From contig JBFWNV010000001.1 of NCBI GenBank assembly GCA_050250875.1, positions 1,426,001 to 1,490,000 of the forward strand: a stretch of 64,000 nucleotides of DNA. The letters are read 5' to 3'. Both the position numbers and the translations under genes were made by a program. The stretch is from CAWAYR01 sp050250875 (GTDB lineage: Bacteria; Acidobacteriota; Vicinamibacteria; Vicinamibacterales; UBA2999). The notes beneath the pieces were generated by a model that worked only from the letters and a program-made list of their open reading frames with translations, ran no database searches and was not told the DNA's origin. This document shows positions 23,554 to 32,020 of this stretch, piece after piece (the stretch's first letter is position 1; each line of letters begins with the position of its first letter).

Positions 23554-23724
23554 TTACTTCTTCCTGCCGATGCGCCTGGCGATGTCGTTGACGACGCGCT
23601 CCCACACCTCGAGGGCGGTAGCGTAGCGCTCGGCCGCCGGGCTGTCGGCCGGCGTGTTCGCGTCGAGCCCGAAGTCCTTGGGCTGGGGCATCGCGGGCAG
23701 GTGGACGACGACTCGATCGCTCAT
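23554..23724 (-). CDS. 56-aa protein of unknown function
   Basis: An ATG-initiated ORF (MSDRVVVHLPAMPQPKDFGL...) ending GRKK-TAA. It has an ordered N-terminal part with Pro-rich 'PAMPQPKDFGLDANTPADSPAAERYATALEVWERVVNDIARRIG', which reads as a short extended segment plus an amphipathic helix. It is the only coding-like frame in the gap between the antitoxin and the M14 peptidase. No clear ribosome site; family unknown. Confidence 0.5.
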   Translation of the reverse strand: MSDRVVVHLPAMPQPKDFGLDANTPADSPAAERYATALEVWERVVNDIARRIGRKK

Positions 23725-23727
23725 TGA

Positions 23728-23994
23728 GGGATCCTACCAGCCGGTCGCGGCAGGCCGCGGAAGCTCACGACATTCCCGGAACGGCGACGGCCGTTCGGCC
23801 ATATACTCCGCCGCTGCACCACGGAGCGCCTCGCCGGGGACGCGCCAGCCCCCTGGAGGTACGAGGCATCCGCTCCCGAAAGGGGAGCCTTCAGCACCGC
23901 TGTGCCGCCGGGCACCTGCTTCCTGCGCGTCTCGGCGGCCAACCCGTGCGGCAGTTCAGCGAAGTCCGAACCCGTCAGCGTGACCGTGCAGTAG
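23728..23994 (+). pseudogene. Remnant of a secreted protein (Fn3-like C-terminal end)
   Basis: An open frame without a plausible start ends at TAG 23992-23994. Its last 36 residues read 'AFSTAVPPGTCFLRVSAANPCGSSAKSEPVSVTVQ', very like the final strands of a fibronectin-type-III/Ig domain (PPGTYxLRVxAxNxxGxSxxSNxVxVxV) common in secreted proteins of this phylum. The upstream part has no recognisable coding content, so I read it as the tail of a degraded gene. This fills the 281-bp gap before the M14 gene. Confidence 0.45.
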
Positions 23995-24005
23995 CGACGC
24001 CACCG

Positions 24006-25613
24006 TCAGTTCGCCGTCCGCAGGATCGGGGACCGTCCGGTCTTCAGCGCCTCGTCGAGCACGTTCCACGTCACCAGGCCGTCGTTCGAACGCGGCTCGA
24101 GCAGGTAGAACGCCAGCCGCGCCAGCTTCTGCGTCATCGGCACGCGCCAGGCGCCGGCCGGCACTTCGCGCTCGACCGGCGCGTAGCTGCCGGTCACGGT
24201 GCGCTCCTGGTGGTTCTCGAACGGCTTCGGCGTGGTGGTGGAGCCGCTGACGGTGAACTCCTCCAGGGGCAGAGTCTGCGCGACGGCGACGCGCTCGAGC
24301 GTGATGCCGTGCGCGCGCAGCAGCTCGACCGCCGCCTTCTGCTCGGCGGGCACGAAGTACGCCGCCGGCACCCGCTCCTGGTCGGTGGACTCGAAGGTGG
24401 TCTCGTCGGCCATCCGCTCCGCCGTCTTCACGTCGGCGCGCCGGTGGATGGTGCGGCCGGAATAGGGGTTGACGTCCTCCTCGACGCCGCCCATCAGGAT
24501 CTCGATCGGCGCCGGGCCGCGCGCCACCTTGGAGCGCAGCGACAGCCGCTGGCCGACGAGGGACTGAGCGTCGGCCGCCGCGGTGGTCTTCATGAGCGCC
24601 GTCGCGTTGGCGTGGGCGTAGTTCAGCACCTCTTCCACGAAGCGCCGACACGTGGCCACGCGCTCGGCGAAGGGCAGGTACGAGTAGGTTTCCTCCAGGA
24701 TGCCGAAGCGGTTGCGCAGCCCCCAGTAGTTGTGGGTGTAGCGCGGCAGATCCTCCACCGTGGTCCAGACGCGGTTCGGCGCCGTGCCCGAGACGTTGCC
24801 GTAGGAGCGGAACTCCCACCCGTCTTTCGTCTTGATGGCCTTCGCCATCGCCGCCATCCAGTCGCGCGACTGGCCGACGATGGCGCCGTCGACGGCCGGG
24901 TTGTTCGGCGTCTCGTAGGTGAGGTGGTAGGCGTGCCGCGAGCCGTTGGTGGTGTGCAGGTCGATCATCACGTGTGGGTCGAAGGCGCTCAGCAGCCGCA
25001 CCATCGAGCGCGCCTCGGGCGTCTCGAGCTTCATGTCGTCGCGGTTGATGTTCAGCCCCTGCGCGTTGGGCCGCGTGCCCTGGCCGCCGATCGGCCCGTG
25101 CTGGAAGCCGCGGCTGGTCAGGGTGACCCGCTCGTTGCCGTCGGCGTTGTAGTTGGGATTGACCAGCAGCACCATCGACTGCAGCCACGCGGCGTGCTGC
25201 CCGCGCGCCAGGTCGCGCACCAGCGCCAGCACCGCCTCCTTACCCTCGACCTCGCCGGCGTGGATGTTGGCCTGCAGGTAGACGCGCAGCCGGTTGGCGG
25301 CGAGCACCGTGGCGGGCCGCGCGTCGGCGACGCGGCCGACCACGGCCAGGAGCAGCGGCCGGCCCTCGAAGGTGTAGCCGAAGGTCGTGACGTGTACCTG
25401 ATCGGACGCGGCGTCCACCGTGTCGAGGAACGCCTTCACGTCGTCGTAGCGGCTGGTCTCGGTGAAGTTGGTGCGCTCGGCGCGGGTCTGCAGCGTGGCG
25501 AGGGCGGCGGTGCGCGGGGTCTGGGCCATGAGGCTGGGGGCTGGCGCGGCGGTCACCGCCAACACGGCCGCAAGCGCCGAGTAGCGAGCGGGGTCGATGA
25601 GTGTCGTGAGCAT
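24006..25613 (-). CDS. Exported M14 zinc carboxypeptidase-like protein
   Basis: 535 aa with a signal peptide ending at MAQ. M14 motifs: 'RVYLQANIHAGEVEGKEAVLALVRDL' (HxxE zinc ligands), 'LLVNPNYNADGNERV', 'GLNINRDDMKLETPEARSMVRLLSAFDPHVMIDLHTTNGS' (third His ligand). The catalytic Glu region is expected near 'LEETYSYLPFAERV'. The roughly 200-residue C-terminal part is a beta-rich extension ('FTVSGSTTTPKPFENHQERTVTGSYAPVEREVPAG') ending in 'FYLLEPRSNDGLVTWN'. Probably degrades peptides in the periplasm or outside the cell. Confidence 0.88.
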   Translation of the reverse strand: MLTTLIDPARYSALAAVLAVTAAPAPSLMAQTPRTAALATLQTRAERTNFTETSRYDDVKAFLDTVDAASDQVHVTTFGYTFEGRPLLLAVVGRVADARPATVLAANRLRVYLQANIHAGEVEGKEAVLALVRDLARGQHAAWLQSMVLLVNPNYNADGNERVTLTSRGFQHGPIGGQGTRPNAQGLNINRDDMKLETPEARSMVRLLSAFDPHVMIDLHTTNGSRHAYHLTYETPNNPAVDGAIVGQSRDWMAAMAKAIKTKDGWEFRSYGNVSGTAPNRVWTTVEDLPRYTHNYWGLRNRFGILEETYSYLPFAERVATCRRFVEEVLNYAHANATALMKTTAAADAQSLVGQRLSLRSKVARGPAPIEILMGGVEEDVNPYSGRTIHRRADVKTAERMADETTFESTDQERVPAAYFVPAEQKAAVELLRAHGITLERVAVAQTLPLEEFTVSGSTTTPKPFENHQERTVTGSYAPVEREVPAGAWRVPMTQKLARLAFYLLEPRSNDGLVTWNVLDEALKTGRSPILRTAN

Positions 25614-25665
25614 GCGTGCAGGTGATCTTACTCGCGGACGGTTAGACTCTCTGTCCGAACGAGCC

Positions 25666-26412
25666 ATGCACACCATCGAGATGCACCAGCCGTCGAAGGA
25701 GTTCCTCGACTGCTGGTCCGCGGCCGGCCGCCATCTGCAGGTAAGGGGCGAAGACGCGCTCAACTGGCTGAAGGCCGATCCGCGACCGCCGTTCCTCGAG
25801 CACTTGTCGTTCCGGCTCGGGAATCAACTGTTCTTCGTGCGGATCGAAGATGCCGATGCCAAGCTCAAAGTGCCGGGAAACCCTAAGGGATTCCTGACCG
25901 TCGCTGATGGCTGCAAGGGCCACGGCTGCGTGATGCCAATGCGCCGTCGTGCTGGGCGGTGGGCCCCGATGTTCCCCGGCTGGGGGCTGCTGGACGGCCG
26001 GACCGCCCACCCGGTCGATCCCCCTGCCCTGGTCACCGACGAACTCATCGAGATCACCGACTGGGAGCTGCACGACTTCGCCGTTCAGGTGGTCCGGCAC
26101 CACCTCGAGGAGCAGGGCGCCGAGATTGGCTCCAGCACGGGTGACCCGAACATCGACCCCTCGTTGTGGATCCACCGTGACGGCCGGCCCGAGTGGGTCG
26201 TCGTTCGAGCCGTTCGCTATCCGCGCACCGAGCCCGCGCGCGCCGCGGATCTCAAGGCCATCGCCGAGTACTGCCGTCGGCTAAGTCCGCATGGCTACCT
26301 GGCGATGGTCGGCGTGGCGCCGTCGGACGTGGCAGCCCGTCGCGGCGGTGCCTCACCGTTATGGCGCGGACACGGCTATGCGGTCGGGTTCGACGGGTTG
26401 ACACCCGTCTGA
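25666..26412 (+). CDS. Protein of unknown function next to an IS element
   Basis: 248 aa, ATG at 25666. No signal peptide or membrane segment. Recognisable stretches are 'LEHLSFRLGNQLFFVRIED', 'LTVADGCKGHGCVMPMRRR', 'ITDWELHDFAVQVVRHHLEEQGAEIGSSTGDPNIDPSLWIHRDGRPEWVVVRAVRYP' and 'HGYLAMVGVAPSD'. I do not know a family, although the 'DPSLWIHRDGRPEWVVVRA' part resembles nuclease-like or immunity-type small proteins. Codon use is less GC-biased than its neighbours, and the IS end begins 5 nt after its stop, so recent acquisition is likely. Confidence 0.65.
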   Translation: MHTIEMHQPSKEFLDCWSAAGRHLQVRGEDALNWLKADPRPPFLEHLSFRLGNQLFFVRIEDADAKLKVPGNPKGFLTVADGCKGHGCVMPMRRRAGRWAPMFPGWGLLDGRTAHPVDPPALVTDELIEITDWELHDFAVQVVRHHLEEQGAEIGSSTGDPNIDPSLWIHRDGRPEWVVVRAVRYPRTEPARAADLKAIAEYCRRLSPHGYLAMVGVAPSDVAARRGGASPLWRGHGYAVGFDGLTPV

Positions 26413-26417
26413 CCAAA

Positions 26418-26444
26418 TGTAGGTTCCTAAGACTTCGGTGACAG
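26418..26444. repeat. IS481 terminal inverted repeat, left
   Basis: Begins TGTAGGTTCC and ends AAGACTTCGGTGACAG; pairs with the copy at 27409-27435. Confidence 0.8.
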
Positions 26445-27363
26445 TCCAGCTCCCGCTTTGCTAAGGAGTCGCTCGTACGGCGTCTGGCCACCCAGTGCGC
26501 CGTGCGGGCGGTGGCAATTGTAGTAGTCCTCCCATTCGCGCAGCCTGTCATTGAACAGTCGGATGTCGTCGCTGATCCCGTCGCGGTCTAGCAGCTGATA
26601 GAACTCCTGGTCATCGACGCGGTGCGAGCGCTCGACTTTGCCGTTGAGATGCGGCGTGCGAGGTCGAATGTAGACATGGCGGACGTCCAGCGCCTCCAGA
26701 TGCCAATGGAAGCGGGACTGGAACTCCGCGCCGTTGTCGGTCTGCACCACGTGCACACGAAACGGCAACCGGCGCCGCACTTTTGTCGAAGAACTGGATC
26801 GCTGTGCGCTGGTTGCAGGCATCGTAGATCTTGAGCACGCGGATCCGGGTGCAATCATCGATGGCCGTGAACTGGTAGAGGCGCCGCTGCGTCCCTGGAA
26901 TCCGCTCCAGGAACTTCACGTCAATCTGTAGCCGGTGCCCAGGCTGCGGCTTCTCACACCGTTGCCAGCGCTTCCCGTGCGGACGGTGCTTCTGATTCGC
27001 GGGCAGACGGTTCAGGCCCTGCCGCTTGAGGATTCGGTGCACCGAAGAGCCGGCGATCTCGAGGCGATGAAACCGGCGCAGATAGGCGGCGATGCGACCA
27101 GGCCCAAAATGGTAGTGCTGGCGCAGGTACAGGATCTTGCTCACCACGTCGCGGGGCGTGGCTCGGGGCGACCGTCTGGGCGTGCGCGGCCGGTCGGCCA
27201 GGCCGGCGTCGCCATGTTCGGTGTGGCGGCGCTTCCACTTGTAGAACGTCTTCGGGGAGATCCCGAAGCGACGGCAGATCCGCGCCACATTCTGGTCCTG
27301 GGCGGCTTGCTGCAGCACCCGCAATCGCCACGCCGTGAGGCGTGCTTGCTCGCCTTTCGTCAT
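26427..27363 (-). pseudogene. IS481 transposase, interrupted by a 1-nt frameshift
   Basis: N-terminal part from 27363: HTH 'MTKGEQARLTAWRLRVLQQAAQDQNVARICRRFGISPKTFYKWKRRH', then 'RPRTPRRSPRATP' and the start of the rve core 'QIDVKFLERIPGTQRRLYQFTAIDDCTRIRVLKIYDACNQRTAIQFFDK'. The frame then breaks in an AAAA run (forward TTTT at 26781-26784). In the next frame the protein resumes as 'VRRRLPFRVHVVQTDNGAEFQSRFHWHLEALDVRHVYIRPRTPHLNGKVERSHR', giving the second Asp and the Glu of the DDE triad. Reading AAA instead of AAAA restores one ORF, so this is most simply an inactivating insertion. Confidence 0.85.
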
Positions 27364-27408
27364 CGGTCTCCACTCCAGGGCTGGTGAGCCTAAAGAGGAG
27401 AGCCGAAT

Positions 27409-27435
27409 CTGTCACCTTAGTCTTGGGACTTCACA
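27409..27435. repeat. IS481 terminal inverted repeat, right
   Basis: On the minus strand reads TGTGAAGTCC...AAGACTAAGGTGACAG; the partner of 26418-26444. Confidence 0.8.
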
Positions 27436-27631
27436 AACGAATTCGCTTGACACGATTCAGGCGGGCACCGCCGTTCAGTCCGGGGCCGTGCGTGCGATGC
27501 TCCTCGCAGGCTCCAGGTTGCCCCCTCAGGACGCGATCGGCTCGCCGTTCGAGTATTTCGTCGTGCACTCCGCCGATCGGCGCACTGACGTAGGCCCAGG
27601 CGTGGCAGAAACTGCGATGCGAGGATGGCGC

Positions 27632-28906
27632 ATGATCATGACCACCCTCGCTCCGATCGAGCCCGGCGTTTCCGCGGAAACGTCCACCCACGCCCTCGGC
27701 GAAGCCATCGCCGACATGGCCGCCCGCATTCATGCTGCTACCTACGACCTGCTGGTGATGCTGCGCGAGTTCGACGCCCGCGCCGGCTGGAACACCGGCT
27801 TTGCCTCGTGCGCCCACTGGCTGCACTGGCGCACCGGGATCAACCTCGGCGCCTCGCGCGAGAAGATGCGAGTGGCGCGGGCGCTGGCCGATCTGCCGCG
27901 GATCAGCGCGGCGATGCAGCGGGGCTCCATCTCCTACGCCAAGGTCCGCGCCCTCACCCGCGCGGCCACGCCAGAGACTGAAGAGCAGCTCTTGAACCTG
28001 GCGCTGGCCGGCACCGCGATGCACGTCGAGCGATTCGTCGGTGCCTGGCGCCGGGCCAGTCGTGTACAGCCCGCGCAGCAGGCCGATGTCCGGCACCTCA
28101 ACCGGGAGCTGGCACTCTGGGTCGATGCCGATGGCATGGTGGTGATCTGTGCCCGGCTGGCGCCCGAGGTCGGCGCCGTCGTGCAGCGGGCCCTGCAGGC
28201 CGCCACCGACCAGCTCTATCGCGAAGCCGCCGGGCTGCCCAAGGGCGAAGGGCTCGCCGATGAGGCGACCACGACCCAGCGGCGGGCCGACGCGCTGGTC
28301 CGCGTGGCGGAGGCGGCGTTGACCGGCAACTTGGTGCCGTCTGCGACGGCCGACCGTTATCAGGTCGTGCTGCACGTCGATGCCTCGTCGCCGACCGCGG
28401 TTGTGGATGTCAACGGCCACGTCGTGGACGTTTCCGCGGAGACGTCGCGGCGCTTCGGCTGCGACGCGTCAGCCGTGGTCATGCGGCACGCGGACGATGG
28501 ATCGGTGCTCGACGTCGGCCGCCGGACGCGGATCGTGCCGACCGCGACACGGCGGGCTCTCACCGGGCGGGATGGCGGTTGCCGATTCCCCGGCTGCACG
28601 TCCACGTCCTGCGACGCCCACCACATCGACCACTGGGCCGATGGCGGCCGAACGAGCCTCGACAACCTCGTGCTGCTGTGCCGACGTCACCACCGTCTCG
28701 TGCACGAAGGCGGGTTCTCGCTCGTCCGCCGCGATGATGGCGGCTTCACGTTCTGTCGTCCCGACGGCACGATCTTCGACTCCGCGGCGCCACTGCCGCG
28801 CGTGAATGGCGATGGACTCTCGGCGCTGACCGTGGGCGACATCCCCGTCTGGGACGGCACGCCGTTCGACCTCGACTGGGCCGTGAGCGTCCTCAGCGCG
28901 GCCTGA
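27632..28906 (+). CDS. DUF222/HNH endonuclease (13E12-repeat type)
   Basis: 424 aa from ATG 27632 (GAGG at 27621-27624); in-frame ATGs at 27617 and 27638 are alternatives. The N-terminal DUF222 helical region ('MLREFDARAGWNTGFASCAHWLHWRTGINLGASREKMRVARALADLPRISAAMQRGSISYAKVRALTR') is followed by 'RRADALVRVAEAAL'. The C-terminal HNH motif is 'RDGGCRFPGCTSTSCDAHHIDHWADGGRTSLDNLVLLCRRHHRLVH', with two Cys pairs and the catalytic His. The family is abundant in Actinobacteria and linked to mobile DNA. It lies 196 nt downstream of the IS, in an accessory segment. Confidence 0.9.
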   Translation: MIMTTLAPIEPGVSAETSTHALGEAIADMAARIHAATYDLLVMLREFDARAGWNTGFASCAHWLHWRTGINLGASREKMRVARALADLPRISAAMQRGSISYAKVRALTRAATPETEEQLLNLALAGTAMHVERFVGAWRRASRVQPAQQADVRHLNRELALWVDADGMVVICARLAPEVGAVVQRALQAATDQLYREAAGLPKGEGLADEATTTQRRADALVRVAEAALTGNLVPSATADRYQVVLHVDASSPTAVVDVNGHVVDVSAETSRRFGCDASAVVMRHADDGSVLDVGRRTRIVPTATRRALTGRDGGCRFPGCTSTSCDAHHIDHWADGGRTSLDNLVLLCRRHHRLVHEGGFSLVRRDDGGFTFCRPDGTIFDSAAPLPRVNGDGLSALTVGDIPVWDGTPFDLDWAVSVLSAA

Positions 28907-29062
28907 TGCCCGCCCCCACGCGCCCGCGAATCGGGCTGGCAGACCAGTCGGCCGACGCCGCTGCGCAAGAGTGAGCAACCGCCGCGTAGCTGCCTCGATA
29001 CCGCGTCGTCACGAAGGTACGGTAGGCTCGACACCGCTTCTCCCACAGGGGTCGGTTCTCCT

Positions 29063-29656
29063 GTGGCGCCTCCTCAACCTGGCCAGCTGCTGCGTCCCGA
29101 CTGGGTGGTCGCCATCGCCCGGGCCGTGAACGCGTTCGCGACGTCGCTGTCCGACGCCGGCACCTCGCCCGACGTCGTGGACGCGTTCGTCTCGACGCTG
29201 CCGCCGCCGAAGAGCGAGTTCGAACGCCGTTTCTTCGCCGACCTGCGCGACGGCCTGGCGGCGTCGCACGGGCTCGCGGGCCGTTACGCGCGGGCCGAAG
29301 AGGCCCGGCGCCTGCTCAGCACCGACTACCGCACGCCGTGGACGCTGCCGGCGTTGGCGCGCGCGGTCGGCTGCAACCGCACCACGCTGCAGGAGGAGTT
29401 CCAGCGCATCACCGGCACGAGCGTGCACCGGTTCCTCGTCCGCCGCCGCGTCCACGAAGCCCAACGCCTGCTCGCCGCATCCGACGTGAAGACGTCCCGG
29501 GTGTCACAGGAGGTCGGGTTCCGCAGCGCCAGCGCCTTCGGCCGGCACTTCAAGCGCATCACCGGCGTCACCTTGTCGGCGTATCGCGCCACCGCCACCG
29601 GGCCGATTGTCGATCGCGACGAGGTTCCTGCCGAACGAGCGCGCCTTCGCCGCTGA
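29063..29656 (+). CDS. AraC/XylS-type transcription regulator
   Basis: 197 aa from a GTG. The N-terminal half is not recognised. The C-terminal AraC DNA-binding domain is clear: 'TLPALARAVGCNRTTLQEEFQRITGTSVHRFLVRRRVHEAQRLLAASDVKTSRVSQEVGFRSASAFGRHFKRITGVTLSAYR' (two HTHs and the GF-x2-xS-xFxRxFK signature). It ends 51 nt before the repeat-containing gene and points into it, so it may regulate that block. Confidence 0.85.
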   Translation: MAPPQPGQLLRPDWVVAIARAVNAFATSLSDAGTSPDVVDAFVSTLPPPKSEFERRFFADLRDGLAASHGLAGRYARAEEARRLLSTDYRTPWTLPALARAVGCNRTTLQEEFQRITGTSVHRFLVRRRVHEAQRLLAASDVKTSRVSQEVGFRSASAFGRHFKRITGVTLSAYRATATGPIVDRDEVPAERARLRR

Positions 29657-29707
29657 AAACCCGAGGGACTCGTGTGATCGTCCGCGCATACCCCCTCGAG
29701 GTGCGCG

Positions 29708-32020
29708 ATGTCCACCGAGAGACACGACCGAGGGAAGCCGCTTTCGCTGACCGTTTCGACCACTGAACGCCCGAAGTTCTCCGAGCCGCTGACCGCGTTC
29801 CTGTTCGACGCCCAGGGGGCGCTCGCCGAGCGCGCCGACGTCAAGGACGGCAGGGTCACGCTGAAGACGCCCTCGGGCGGACTCGGCCGCCATCGCCTGT
29901 TCATCGCTCCGGCGGTCGACGAGACGCGTCCGTTGACGCCGGCCTCGCTCACACGCCTGGGCGCCTACGAGCCGGTACTGCACCGGCACGACGGCATCGT
30001 CACCGACATCACGATTCCCGGCGTGGTCATCGACCACTGGCCGTTCTGCGTGTGCTGGGTGCGCGGCCGGGTCGTGCGCGCGGCCGACAACCGCGCGGTG
30101 TGCGACGCCCGTGTCCACATCTGTGAGGTCGATCGCATCCCGTGGATCATCGCGGAGCTGCCCGACTTCGAGGTCGTCAAGCTGCGCGACGACCTGCTCG
30201 ACCTGCTGCGCCGTCCGCCGGTGCCGCCGCGGCCGTGGCCCGACCCGTGGCCACCCGACCCCGACCCCGGGCCGTTCCCAGGCCCGCGACCCGGCCCGGA
30301 TCCGTCGCCGCTCTTCAGATTCGATCGCGGCGCGATCTCCGGCTTCGATCCCCAGCCCGACCCGCCGGGCACGCGCGTCGGCCTGAATCCGCAGCCGCTG
30401 CCGCCGCGATCGCGCGTGCGGCTCAACCCGCAGCCCGAGCCGCCGAGCGCCGGCTCCGCCGGTGAGGCGATCGTCCTCGCCCCCGATCTCCAGGCGCGCC
30501 TGCGCAGCACCTCGCCCGTGGTCGTCCGCGCCACGCTCATCGAGCACTGGAAGCTGCTGCTGCCGTGGCTGTGCTGGCGGCCGTGGTTCTGGCGCTATCG
30601 CTGCGACGAAGTGGCCGTCGTCACCACCGACAACCAGGGACGCTTCGAGACGCGCGTGTTCTACCCCTGCGGAGGCGACCGGCCCGACCTGTATTTCTGG
30701 GTCGAGTTCGACTTCGGCAGCGGCTTCGAGACCGTCTACCACCCGCCGATCGCCTGCCACACGTGGTGGGACTACGCCTGCGGCACCGAGGTGGTGCTGC
30801 GCGTCACCGATCCCCGCGTGCCCGGCTGCGAGCACGAGCCCGATCTGCCCGGCTGCCAGGTGGTCGTGCTGTCGATCGGCCCCGGCGTGGCCGTGCGCGA
30901 GGTGCAGACCTCGGGCGGGGGCGAGGGCCAGACGCTCGCCGGTCAGCCGTTCGGCCACACGCTCGAGCCGCGCGTGGACTTCAGCCGCACCGAGCTCATC
31001 GTCAACAAGAACGTGCCCTACTACCGCTGGTCGTACCGGCGGCTGTCGGCGCCCGACGGCGGCGCCGGGCCGGTGGACGCGTCGTCGGTGCCGCTCGGCG
31101 GCACGCCCACGGTGCTGACCAAGGACGTCTACCGGCACTACAAGCTCGGCACCAGCTACCCGTCGGAGCTGATGGGCCCGATGCCGTCAGGTCCGGCGCC
31201 GCTGCCCAACCTCTTCCGCATCCGGCCGCAGAACCCGCCGGCCGGCACCGAATGGGTGGTGCTCGACGAGCACGTCGATCTCGCCACCGCCTACTTCGAC
31301 ACCCACACGCTGGCCGGCGCAACCGGCGCGTCGCCGACCACTCCCGACCTGGCGGCCGGACGCTACGAGCTGATTCTCGAGCTGTTCGACGCCGCCGGCG
31401 CGCTGGTCGACTGGACCGCCAAGGGCATCGACCTGCGCATCACCGATCAGGACGCGCCGTTCGGCACCGGCACCATCACCACCTCGCCGGCGCCGGCCTA
31501 CAACCGCGTCCTGGTTGGCGGCCACACGATGGGCTTCCGGATGGTGCTGCGGGTGGACAACAACCGCTGCTACGCCGAGATCCTCCCGGTGGGCGGCGAC
31601 GTGACGCCCGATCCAGACTGCGGGTTCCACAACTACAGCGACCCGTCCGACGACGCCGCGCTGTCGTTCGTGGCGCGCCATCCCCACCAGTTCGCCACCT
31701 ACGGCTTCTCGACCACGCGCGGACCGGGCGGCACCATCGGCGCGGCCGGCACCGGCGGCACGGCCGGCGCGGCCGGCACCAACGGTTTCGTCGAGACCAG
31801 CGACTTCACCTACGCCAAGGACGTCGCCGTGTCGGCGCTCCTCGGCACTTGCGGCAATGCGGCGTTCGGGGAGGGCCTCGACGTCCACGCCACGGCTACC
31901 AACGGCTACACCCGGCTGAGCGGCTACGACGCCCACGACATCGCCGCCTTCGCGCTGGCCGTGCCGTGCCCCGAGTGCGAGTGCGACGACGAGGAGGACG
32001 GCGATGGCCCTGACCGATAA
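29708..32020 (+). CDS. 770-aa protein with tandem (D/N)PQPxPP repeats, unknown function
   Basis: No signal peptide or membrane helix. In order: an N-terminal beta-rich region ('PLTAFLFDAQGALAERADVKDGRVTLKTP'); 'VIDHWPFCVCWVRGRVVRAADNRAVCDARVHICEVDRIPW', resembling a transthyretin/CarboxypepD-like sandwich; a Pro-rich linker (about 172-200); three tandem 13-residue repeats at residues 213-251; a Trp/Cys-rich part ('LLLPWLCWRPWFWRYRCDEVAVVTTDNQGRFETRVFYPCGG'); a long beta-rich half; a Gly/Ala-Thr stretch; and an acidic Cys tail ('CPECECDDEEDGDGP'). No enzyme motif. It overlaps the next gene by 17 nt and begins a run of tightly spaced genes to 36487. Could be a scaffold, surface or substrate protein. 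Confidence 0.7.
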   Translation: MSTERHDRGKPLSLTVSTTERPKFSEPLTAFLFDAQGALAERADVKDGRVTLKTPSGGLGRHRLFIAPAVDETRPLTPASLTRLGAYEPVLHRHDGIVTDITIPGVVIDHWPFCVCWVRGRVVRAADNRAVCDARVHICEVDRIPWIIAELPDFEVVKLRDDLLDLLRRPPVPPRPWPDPWPPDPDPGPFPGPRPGPDPSPLFRFDRGAISGFDPQPDPPGTRVGLNPQPLPPRSRVRLNPQPEPPSAGSAGEAIVLAPDLQARLRSTSPVVVRATLIEHWKLLLPWLCWRPWFWRYRCDEVAVVTTDNQGRFETRVFYPCGGDRPDLYFWVEFDFGSGFETVYHPPIACHTWWDYACGTEVVLRVTDPRVPGCEHEPDLPGCQVVVLSIGPGVAVREVQTSGGGEGQTLAGQPFGHTLEPRVDFSRTELIVNKNVPYYRWSYRRLSAPDGGAGPVDASSVPLGGTPTVLTKDVYRHYKLGTSYPSELMGPMPSGPAPLPNLFRIRPQNPPAGTEWVVLDEHVDLATAYFDTHTLAGATGASPTTPDLAAGRYELILELFDAAGALVDWTAKGIDLRITDQDAPFGTGTITTSPAPAYNRVLVGGHTMGFRMVLRVDNNRCYAEILPVGGDVTPDPDCGFHNYSDPSDDAALSFVARHPHQFATYGFSTTRGPGGTIGAAGTGGTAGAAGTNGFVETSDFTYAKDVAVSALLGTCGNAAFGEGLDVHATATNGYTRLSGYDAHDIAAFALAVPCPECECDDEEDGDGPDR
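30344..30460 (+). repeat. Three tandem 39-bp units coding FDPQPDPPG/LNPQPLPP/LNPQPEPP
   Basis: In-frame units at 30344-30382, 30383-30421 and 30422-30460. Each encodes (F/L)(D/N)PQPxPP plus a five-residue spacer (GTRVG, RSRVR, SAGSA). The fixed 13-residue period and invariant PQPxPP core mark them as real protein repeats rather than generic proline-rich sequence. Confidence 0.85.

Larger units (their letters stand above)
26418..27435 (-). mobile_element. IS481-family insertion sequence, about 1.02 kb
   Basis: Bounded by 27-bp imperfect terminal inverted repeats (26418-26444 and 27409-27435, 20 of 27 positions identical, both starting TGT and containing AAGACT-NN-GGTGACAG). It encodes one frameshifted transposase on the minus strand. 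Size and TIRs fit IS481. No convincing target-site duplication is visible. Confidence 0.85.

Noticed and set aside
26427..26858. Programmed frameshifting in the IS481 transposase.
   Set aside because: IS481 transposases are normally one ORF. Joining the halves needs a +1 shift at an AAAA run, not the usual -1 slip on A-AAA-AAG, so a plain insertion or sequencing error is simpler.
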